DNA of 64,000 nt, taken from Bifidobacterium callitrichos DSM 23973 (GTDB lineage Bacteria > Actinomycetota > Actinomycetes > Actinomycetales > Bifidobacteriaceae). The notes beneath the pieces were generated by a model. That model saw only the letters and a program-made list of their open reading frames with translations, was not told where the DNA came from and did not search any database. Below are positions 36,166-42,911 of this stretch, in pieces. The stretch's first letter is position 1; every line of letters starts with the position of its first letter. The stretch is from contig NZ_JGYS01000008.1 of NCBI RefSeq assembly GCF_000741175.1, forward strand, positions 62,001-126,000. Reading direction: 5' to 3'. A program made the translations under genes and the position numbers.

Positions 36166-37524
36166 ATGACAGCCAAGTCCATGACAGCCAAGTCTGGGAG
36201 CAGGCAGGAGATCGTCGCGAACGTGACCGCTGCGCTGGAGGGTGAGGCGCGTCCGGTCGCGATCCGGGGTGCGCGCAAGGTCGACGCCGGCGGCGTGCGT
36301 GACAACTATTGGGTTGTCTCCGACGCGCGCGGCGTGATCGTCGCCGCCGGGCAGGCCGGAGCGAACGGGTCCGGTGAGGAGGAGTTCGAGCACGCCTGCC
36401 GTACGGTCGGCATCGACCCGGCATCGCGGGAGTCGGTCATCGACGCGGATGGGCGGATCCTCACGCCCGGATACGTCGACATCCACGCGCATGGCGCATG
36501 GGAGAAGTCGTTCGACGACGGTCCGGAGGGGATCGACGTGGCGCGCGCGGGCCATGCGGTGCACGGCACGACGCGTCAGGTGCTCTCGCTGATCACCAAT
36601 CCGATGGACGTGATCTGCCGCAACATCCGCACCGTGCGCGAGAAGATGGCGTCCGGCCGCCCCGACATCCTCGGATGCCATCTGGAGGGGCCGTTCCTGG
36701 CGCTGAAGCGTAAAGGCGCGCACGATCCGAACTGTTTGAAGGATCCGACGCCGGATCTGGTCGACGAGATGCTCGAGGCGTCGGGGGTGTCCGGTGCCGC
36801 TGCCACCCGTGCCGGCCGTCACGCGGGCGTCGGGCGGCTCGGCTGCATCCGTCAGATCACGATCGCGCCGGAATACGAGCACGGGCTCGACGCGATCCGC
36901 CGGTTCCGCGCCGCGGGCGTCGTGCCGGCCGTCGGCCATTGCGACGCCGACTATGCGACCGCGAAGGCCGGCTTCGACGCGGGTGCGGGCATCATGACGC
37001 ACATGTTCAACGCGATGAACGGGCTGCATCACCGCGAGCCGGGGCCGATCCCGGCGGCCGTGGAGGATCCGCGCGTCACGATCGAGCTCATCAACGACGG
37101 CTTCCATGTGCAGGATCCGATGGTGCGTCTGGGCTTCGGGTTCGCGCCTCATCGCATCGCGTTCGTCACCGACTCGATGGCCGCCACCGGGTGCCCGGAC
37201 GGTGCGTACAAGCTCGGCGAGCTGGATGTGAACGTCGTCGACGGACATGCGCGACTGGTCTCCAACGGCGCGATCGCCGGCTCCACGCTGACGCTCGAGG
37301 TCGCAGTACAACGGGCCGTTCTGGAACTCGGTTTCGACCCGGCTGACGCGGTCGAGGCGGCCACGCTGACCCCGGCCCGCGCGTTCGGCTTCGAGCGGCC
37401 GAACCCGGTCACCGGAGCGCCTCTGGGCTTCGTCGCCCCCGGCTTCGCCGCCGACTTCAACCTGCTCGACCCCGCCTCCTGGGCCGTCGCCCACGTCTGG
37501 TGTGCCGGCCGCAGCCTCAGGTGA
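36166..37524 (+). CDS. nagA: N-acetylglucosamine-6-phosphate deacetylase
   Basis: Removes acetate from GlcNAc-6-phosphate. 452 residues, slightly long for the family because of an N-terminal extension. Metal ligands are visible: His107 and His109 (DIHAHG), Glu174 (HLEGPFL), His258 (GHCDAD), His279 (THMFNAMN); catalytic Asp336 is in FVTDSMAATG. The start codon is ambiguous because a 15-base unit ATGACAGCCAAGTCC is duplicated in tandem at 36166 and 36181, giving MTAKS twice. It is coupled to nagB and followed by a tight hairpin. Confidence 0.95.
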   Translation: MTAKSMTAKSGSRQEIVANVTAALEGEARPVAIRGARKVDAGGVRDNYWVVSDARGVIVAAGQAGANGSGEEEFEHACRTVGIDPASRESVIDADGRILTPGYVDIHAHGAWEKSFDDGPEGIDVARAGHAVHGTTRQVLSLITNPMDVICRNIRTVREKMASGRPDILGCHLEGPFLALKRKGAHDPNCLKDPTPDLVDEMLEASGVSGAAATRAGRHAGVGRLGCIRQITIAPEYEHGLDAIRRFRAAGVVPAVGHCDADYATAKAGFDAGAGIMTHMFNAMNGLHHREPGPIPAAVEDPRVTIELINDGFHVQDPMVRLGFGFAPHRIAFVTDSMAATGCPDGAYKLGELDVNVVDGHARLVSNGAIAGSTLTLEVAVQRAVLELGFDPADAVEAATLTPARAFGFERPNPVTGAPLGFVAPGFAADFNLLDPASWAVAHVWCAGRSLR

Positions 37525-37571
37525 CCTTCGATAGCCTCCAATCGGCGGCTGTCGGCAAGTTCGAATTGCAC

Positions 37572-37613
37572 ATATGGGGCGCGTGCCGGATCCTCTCCGG
37601 CACGCGCCCCATA
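37572..37613. terminator. Perfect 19-bp hairpin after nagA
   Basis: Arms 37572-37590 and 37595-37613 are exact reverse complements with a four-base loop; no T run follows. Confidence 0.7.
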
Positions 37614-37683
37614 TCGGTGCCGCTCTCTGCACTGTCGTGGGATGCGTCTTCATGAGGAACCCGAGCGGGTCGAACGTTAAATT

Positions 37684-37742
37684 GGTAATTTCCCTTTACC
37701 AGTTTTCATGTTATTGGTATGATGAAGTTGCCAATAATGCAT
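37684..37742 (+). promoter_or_regulatory. AT-rich promoter with inverted repeats before the DUF4143 gene
   Basis: TTTACC (37695-37700), 17 bases, TATGAT (37718-37723). One inverted repeat (TTGGTAA then TTTACCA) covers the -35, and a second (TTATTGG then CCAATAA) spans the -10, suggesting repression by an unknown factor. Confidence 0.55.
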
Positions 37743-37767
37743 CAGTCTGGCAAAGGGGGCATGTGCA

Positions 37768-39147
37768 ATGGCCGGGAACCCCGTCATCGAGGAGAAGCTG
37801 AGGAACTTCCGCATCGAGGATTATCAACCCATCACACCGCGCGATCTGGATCTGGGCAGGCCGTTGCCGCCGAAGGTGGGCAACCTGGTCAAGGTGATCG
37901 TGGGCATGCGTCGGAGTGGCAAGAGCTACCGCCTGTTCCAGGAGATCGAGACGCTGCGCGATATGGGCATCGGCTGGAATCGCATATGCTACATCAACTT
38001 CGAGGACGACCGTCTGGGGAACGTCACTCCGGAAACCGGTGACGAAGTGCTGGAGACGTTCTATTCAATGCACCCGGAGGCGATGAAGGACGGCATGTAT
38101 CTGTTCTTCGACGAGCTGCAGGAGATGTCCGACTGGGGCAAGTGGCTGCGGCGTGTGGTCGACACCGTCAGGGCCACGATATACGTCACCGGTTCGTCCT
38201 CGAAGATGCTGTCCAAGGAGATCTCGACGGAGTTTCGTGGGCGTGCCTTGGATTTCGAACTGCTGCCGTATTCGTTCCGCGAGGTTCTCCTCGCTGGGGG
38301 CGGTGTGGATGGGGACGTGTTGTCCCGTGACCCGCGGGAAGGGTATTCCACCGCGGAGCGTGTGGTGTTGTCGAACGAATTCCGGACGTATCTGGAACAT
38401 GGCGGGTTTCCTGCGACATTGGATCTTCCCGCGCCGCAGCGGATTGCCCTGTTGCAGTCATATGTGCAGCGGGTGGTGTCACGAGACGTGGTCGAGCGCC
38501 ATGACATCGGTCGGCCACGCGTGGCGTCCATGATGGCTCGCCGTGTGATGGGGGTCGTCGGCAGACAGTTGTCCGTCCGCAAGATCGAGAACGAGCTGAG
38601 ATCGGCGGGGCTGATGACCAGTCGGGCGATGCTGGGTGATCTTCTGGAATACTTCGAGGACGCCTACCTGTTTTTCCGTGTGAGGGAGTTCTCCCTGTCG
38701 CTGAGCGAGAGGACCACCTCGATGCCGAAGATATACGCGATAGATCCCGGCTTGGTCGCGGCGGCGAGCGCGGCCGGCATGCGTGATGACGGGCAGCGGC
38801 TGGAGAACGCCGTGTACCTCGAACTCAGGCGGCGCAGTCTCGGGTTCCGCAGGGACGGCATATCGTCGTGCCGTACCGAAACCCATGGATACGAAGTGGA
38901 TTTCGTGGTGGGCGACATGCTTGAGCATGATGGATACGACCTGTATCAGGTCACCATGAACATGGATGATCCGGCCACGGCCGAACGTGAGACCCGTGCG
39001 TTATGGGAGCTGATGTCGGAGCGGGATATCGAGACAGGCACCATCATCGTCGCTGATGGCAAGGAGATCGATTGGAAACGGGATGGCCGTGTCATCCATC
39101 AGATTCCGGCATGGAAGTGGTTTCTGGGGCAGTGGGGCCTACGCTGA
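37768..39147 (+). CDS. AAA ATPase with DUF4143 C-terminal domain
   Basis: 459 residues. Walker A VGMRRSGKS is at 45-53 and Walker B YLFFDELQEM ends with Asp115-Glu116; a TGSSSKML block follows. The C-terminal DUF4143 region has the nuclease-like YEVDFVVGD near residue 380 seen in this family. Such ATPases are common, often in patchy or transferred positions; their role is unknown. Codon use and the AT-rich promoter differ a little from neighbours, hinting at acquisition. AAAGGGG lies upstream of the ATG. It stands alone. Confidence 0.88.
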   Translation: MAGNPVIEEKLRNFRIEDYQPITPRDLDLGRPLPPKVGNLVKVIVGMRRSGKSYRLFQEIETLRDMGIGWNRICYINFEDDRLGNVTPETGDEVLETFYSMHPEAMKDGMYLFFDELQEMSDWGKWLRRVVDTVRATIYVTGSSSKMLSKEISTEFRGRALDFELLPYSFREVLLAGGGVDGDVLSRDPREGYSTAERVVLSNEFRTYLEHGGFPATLDLPAPQRIALLQSYVQRVVSRDVVERHDIGRPRVASMMARRVMGVVGRQLSVRKIENELRSAGLMTSRAMLGDLLEYFEDAYLFFRVREFSLSLSERTTSMPKIYAIDPGLVAAASAAGMRDDGQRLENAVYLELRRRSLGFRRDGISSCRTETHGYEVDFVVGDMLEHDGYDLYQVTMNMDDPATAERETRALWELMSERDIETGTIIVADGKEIDWKRDGRVIHQIPAWKWFLGQWGLR

Positions 39148-39152
39148 CCTCG

Positions 39153-39284
39153 TCAGCGGCGCTTGGTGAACTGGTTGACGACGAAGCTGGCGATGGTGAC
39201 GACGAGGGCCACGACGACGATGGTGATGAGGTGCTTCGGATCGTTGGTGAAAGCGGCGGGCATCAGTGCGGCGAAATCAAGCAT
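39153..39284 (-). CDS. 43-residue single-span membrane protein
   Basis: A short frame on the minus strand, start ATG complementary to 39282-39284, preceded by AAGGAAG. The protein starts MLDFAALMPAAFTNDPKH, then one hydrophobic span (residues 19-36, LITIVVVALVVTIASFVV), then VNQFTKRR. The positively charged end suggests the C-terminus stays inside. It is downstream of the symporter gene on the same strand, but a perfect hairpin and a TGATCA site lie between, so it may have its own control. It could be a small subunit of the symporter, as known for some other transporters; that is inference. Confidence 0.65.
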   Translation of the reverse strand: MLDFAALMPAAFTNDPKHLITIVVVALVVTIASFVVNQFTKRR

Positions 39285-39306
39285 GACGACTTCCTTGAAG
39301 TAACAA

Positions 39307-39336
39307 TGAACAATATTGATCATTAACGATCATATC
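39307..39336. promoter_or_regulatory. TGATCA-type operator before the small membrane protein
   Basis: TGAACAATATTGATCA at 39307-39322 is nearly palindromic; CGATCAT follows. It matches GAACAATAATGATCA (complement of 32241-32255) upstream of the DeoR/LacI regulator. Confidence 0.55.
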
Positions 39337-39340
39337 ATAT

Positions 39341-39388
39341 ATAAGAGCTCCCGGCCACAGCTTGCAGTCTGTGGCCGGGAGCTCTTAT
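39341..39388 (-). terminator. Perfect 20-bp hairpin after the symporter gene
   Basis: ATAAGAGCTCCCGGCCACAG (39341-39360) pairs exactly with 39369-39388 around an eight-base loop; AT-rich sequence follows on the minus strand. Confidence 0.75.
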
Positions 39389-39431
39389 ATCGGGGCGGAA
39401 TCCGCGGATCGGTCAGCGACCGGGGATCAGA

Positions 39432-40862
39432 TCACATCTCACCTGCGGCGCGGCGGGCGGCGAGCTCGGCGGCGTTCTTCTTGGAGATCTCGCCGGACAG
39501 CGGGTAGAAGAAGAGCAGGATGATGGCGATCAGACCGTTGCCGATGGCCGGGGCCAGCGTGGCGACCGCGTAGATGTTGTTCAGGGTGTCGGCGGACTGG
39601 GTGATCGCCTGGCCGGAGGTGGCGGTCACGTAGCCGGTGGCGGCGAGCACGATGCCCGGCAGCAGGCCGGAGAGGGCCTGGCCGATCTTGCGGGCGAACA
39701 TGTAGCCGGTGTACACGGTGCCGTCCTCACGGGTGTGGGTCTTGACCTGGATGTCGTCGATGATGTCGGTGATGAAGCTCCAGACCATCAGGCCGAAGAC
39801 GCCGTTGCCGAAGATCGCGACGATGGAGAAGGCGACGAACACGTACGGGTTGGTGATGTGCAGGAAGAACATCACGACATAGACCACGGTGGTGAAGACC
39901 AGCAGGATGCCGCAGACGAGCTTCTTGCCGTACTTGTCGCAGATGGCCGGGACGAACGGGGCGACGATCAGGACCGGCACGTTCTGCACGGCGAGGATGG
40001 CCAGGGCGGCGGTGTTGTTGAAGTAGTCCTTGTACAGGTAGGAGTTCACGGCGCCGGCGAACATCTGGGCGAAGATGAGCAGCAGGGCGGCAAGCATCAG
40101 GGCCACCATGGCGCGGTTGGAGAACATGTACTTGATGGACTTGAACAGCGGGACGTGCTCGTTGGTACCCTTCTCGACGCGGATGCGCTCGACGGTGCCG
40201 CGCAGGGTGATCTCGTAGCAGATCCACAGCAGGGCGGCGAAGACGATGGCGACCCAGATCAGGACCGGGCCATTGAGGATCTTCTTGCCGTCGACGGTGG
40301 TGTACATCACGAGCGGCAGGATGAAGGTCACGATGATGCCGCCGGCGGTCGAACCGAAGCCACGGCCCGCGGCCATCTCGTCGCGGTGCTTGACGACCGG
40401 GGTCGAGACGGAGGCGAAGGAGCCGTACGGGGCGGAGGTGGAGGAGTAGAAGGCGACGCCGAGGATGTAGATCACGGTGATGTACGTGATACGCGCCGGC
40501 AGGGCCCAGCTGGAGACGAACGGCAGGAAGGTCAGGATGATGACTGCCATCAGCGGGTAGCGCAGGTTGCGCACGAACCAGTGGTAGCGGCCGTCCTTGC
40601 GAAGCGGGGCGTTATCGGCCCACACGCCGGTGCCGAAATCGGTGAAGGCGGAGATGAGCTTGCCTGCAAAGATGATCCAGCCGGCGATGAGCGGGTTGAT
40701 GCCCAGGGCGTCGGTCATGTAGATCATCGCGTAGTTGGTGACCAGCTGGAAGTAGAAGCCGTTGCCGATGTCGCCCATGGCGTAGGCCATAGGCTCGGTC
40801 TTCTTGAACGGCGGGTTTTCCACGACCTTGCCGGTCGCGGCATCAGCGGTTGCAGCCGTCAT
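39432..40862 (-). CDS. GPH-family sugar:cation symporter
   Basis: 476 residues, twelve membrane segments, of the glycoside-pentoside-hexuronide family (melibiose carrier type): the opening PMAYAMGDIGNGFYFQLV, FTDFGTGVWADNAPLRKDGR and TSAPYGSFASV are typical. It probably imports a glycoside with Na+ or H+. It is divergent from GH30-2 with a shared control region, so its cargo is probably the GH30/GH59 substrate. AAAGGAAC precedes the ATG at 40862. Confidence 0.9.
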   Translation of the reverse strand: MTAATADAATGKVVENPPFKKTEPMAYAMGDIGNGFYFQLVTNYAMIYMTDALGINPLIAGWIIFAGKLISAFTDFGTGVWADNAPLRKDGRYHWFVRNLRYPLMAVIILTFLPFVSSWALPARITYITVIYILGVAFYSSTSAPYGSFASVSTPVVKHRDEMAAGRGFGSTAGGIIVTFILPLVMYTTVDGKKILNGPVLIWVAIVFAALLWICYEITLRGTVERIRVEKGTNEHVPLFKSIKYMFSNRAMVALMLAALLLIFAQMFAGAVNSYLYKDYFNNTAALAILAVQNVPVLIVAPFVPAICDKYGKKLVCGILLVFTTVVYVVMFFLHITNPYVFVAFSIVAIFGNGVFGLMVWSFITDIIDDIQVKTHTREDGTVYTGYMFARKIGQALSGLLPGIVLAATGYVTATSGQAITQSADTLNNIYAVATLAPAIGNGLIAIILLFFYPLSGEISKKNAAELAARRAAGEM

Positions 40863-41165
40863 GATGTTCCTTTCATATTCCCTAATGCTCGCGGCGCGTG
40901 GTGTTCTTCCGCGCTCCGTTCGGCCCGACGGCTTCGGTGCGTCTCGAACTTCCTTGCTCCGTCGGGTTGTTACGTGCATGACTATAGCACAAATAATCAT
41001 GACATGATCAAAACTGACAAAAAAAGATTGAAAAAGTTATGATGTGCGTGTCGCGTGTATACTGAGCATGTACGAACAATACAAGGAAGCCGCATGGTGC
41101 GGGCGTCTGGACGAGCGGAATCGCTTGCGCCAGTAGCCCGCCGGTAGCACGAAGGAGTGGTCAGC
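40863..41165. promoter_or_regulatory. Divergent control region of the symporter and GH30-2
   Basis: 303 bases. TATAGT for the symporter (complement of 40981-40986) with a TGATCA site (41005-41010) overlapping its -35 area. For GH30-2, CTGACA (41014-41019) with 18 bases to TATGAT (41038-41043) is possible; TATACT at 41058-41063 is an alternative -10. The TGATCAAAAC...GATTGAAA...TATG arrangement matches that before GH30-1. Confidence 0.6.
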
Positions 41166-42716
41166 ATGACCGAGTTTCTCAATCCGTTTGCGCATGAGCG
41201 CTGGACCCGCACGACGGGTGATCTCGCCGATCGTCGCGCCGAAATCGACACGCCGGTGATCGAAAGTGATCACGGCGACGCCGTTCCGGTCATCATCGAC
41301 CCGACCCGCCGCTATCAGATGTGGGAGGGCGTCGGCGCCGCGATCACCGACTCCTCCGCCTCCCTGTTCATGAACTCGATGAGCCCCGAGCAGCGTCACG
41401 CCATCCTCGAGGAGATGTTCAGCCCCGAGCAGGGCGGCTTCTCCTCCGTGCGCATCTCCATCGGCTCGTGCGACTTCTCCAGCCAGAAGTACTACTCCTA
41501 CGACGACCTGCCCGAAGGCGTCGCCGCCGACGCCTCCCTGCAGTACTTCTCCATCGGCGAGGGCGAGCCGGGCGCTCCGGATGCCACCCGCGACCTGAAA
41601 AACGTGATCCCGGTCCTGCAGGAGATCGTAAGGATCAACCCGGCCGTCAAGATCATGGCCTCCCCGTGGTCCGCCCCGGCGTGGATGAAGACCTCCGGCG
41701 TGCTCTCCGGCGCCGGCCGCCTGCGCCTCGGCGAATACGTCGGCAACGGCTACCGCTACCAGGACACCATCGACTACGTGTACGCGCAGTACTTCGTCAA
41801 GTTCATCGCCGCGTACGCCAAGTACGGCATCCACATCACCTCCGTGACCATGCAGAACGAGCCGAGCAACGGCTGCCCGTGGCCGATCACCGTGTGGACC
41901 CCCGAGGAGCTCGCCAAGTGGGGCTCCGAATACCTGCGCCCGGCCCTCGACCGCTCGTTCCCGGACGTTGAGATCTACTTCGGCGACGACTCTCTGCGCT
42001 TCTACCAGCGTCCGGTGAGCGAGTATATGACCCCGGCCCAGGCGTCCGCCTTCGCCGGCGTCGCCTTCCACACCTACTCCGGCCTGCCCGAGTGGATCCA
42101 CAACGGCGCCCGCCAGTTCCCGAACTGGAAGGTTGCGATGACCGAACGCCGCTGCATGCTCGACGAGACCGTCGACGAGGCCAGCCACGTCATGTTCGGC
42201 GAGATCGGCACCTGGCTCGTGCGCAACGGCATGGGCCTGATTAACCTGTGGAACATGGCGCTCGACGAGCAGGGCTTCCCGAGCTACGCCGGCACCTCCG
42301 GCCGCCGCGGCGTCATCACCATCGACTCGTCCACCGGCAAGGTCAAGCGCAACCTCGAATACTTCATGCTGCGCAACTTCGGTCAGGACGTGAAGGTCGG
42401 CTCCCACCGCGTCGCCTCGTCCAACTACACGCGCGACGGCCGTCACGGCGGACTCGGCTCCGTCGCCTTCGTCGCCGACAACGGCGATCTGGCCGCCATC
42501 CTCTACAACCCGACCGCCAAGGACATCGAGGCAGCCGTCGAGATCAACGGCGAGGGCGCGCGCTGGCAGAAGGTCACCGTCCCCGCCTATGGCACCGTGA
42601 GCCTGCACAAGTCCAACGCCGGCGCATTCAACACCACCGACGCCCCGGCCGACGACGAGTTCGAGATCACCTACACGCCTCACCCCGCCGACGACCACGA
42701 CGAGACCCTGTTCTGA
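41166..42716 (+). CDS. GH30-family glycoside hydrolase (GH30-2)
   Basis: 516 residues, cytoplasmic, a paralogue of the enzyme at 32444 with the same layout. Acid/base Glu232 is in TMQNEPSNG and nucleophile Glu327 in MTERRCM; SPWSAPAWMK is conserved. The sequences differ throughout, with other residues around the active-site loops (GAGRLRLGEYVGNGYRYQD here), so the two may differ in substrate. AAGGAG at 41151-41156 sets the ATG. A strong terminator follows before GH59. Confidence 0.9.
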   Translation: MTEFLNPFAHERWTRTTGDLADRRAEIDTPVIESDHGDAVPVIIDPTRRYQMWEGVGAAITDSSASLFMNSMSPEQRHAILEEMFSPEQGGFSSVRISIGSCDFSSQKYYSYDDLPEGVAADASLQYFSIGEGEPGAPDATRDLKNVIPVLQEIVRINPAVKIMASPWSAPAWMKTSGVLSGAGRLRLGEYVGNGYRYQDTIDYVYAQYFVKFIAAYAKYGIHITSVTMQNEPSNGCPWPITVWTPEELAKWGSEYLRPALDRSFPDVEIYFGDDSLRFYQRPVSEYMTPAQASAFAGVAFHTYSGLPEWIHNGARQFPNWKVAMTERRCMLDETVDEASHVMFGEIGTWLVRNGMGLINLWNMALDEQGFPSYAGTSGRRGVITIDSSTGKVKRNLEYFMLRNFGQDVKVGSHRVASSNYTRDGRHGGLGSVAFVADNGDLAAILYNPTAKDIEAAVEINGEGARWQKVTVPAYGTVSLHKSNAGAFNTTDAPADDEFEITYTPHPADDHDETLF

Positions 42717-42764
42717 GCTGTTCTGAGCGGAGTCGTTGCGAACGGAGTTCCCGTCCGCGGGTCC

Positions 42765-42822
42765 ATCCCGGATTGACCGGCGCCTGACATTTCGGGCGAC
42801 GGTCAATCCGGGATCGGTTTTT
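42765..42822 (+). terminator. Terminator after GH30-2
   Basis: ATCCCGGATTGACCG (42765-42779) pairs exactly with 42800-42814; TTTTT follows at 42818-42822. Confidence 0.85.
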
Positions 42823-42845
42823 CGGCGTTTGGGTAGTGTGAGCAT

Positions 42846-42897
42846 TCATAATCATTTATGATTGATCATGCACAAAGTTGTCTGTGATCATTGATCA
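42846..42897. promoter_or_regulatory. TGATCA-rich control region of GH59
   Basis: AT-rich stretch with TGATCA at 42863-42868, 42885-42890 and 42892-42897 and the inverted ATAATCATTTATGATT at 42848-42863. It lies directly before the ribosome site and shares motifs with the GH30 control regions. Confidence 0.55.
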
Positions 42898-42911
42898 GAA
42901 AAGAGAACATC

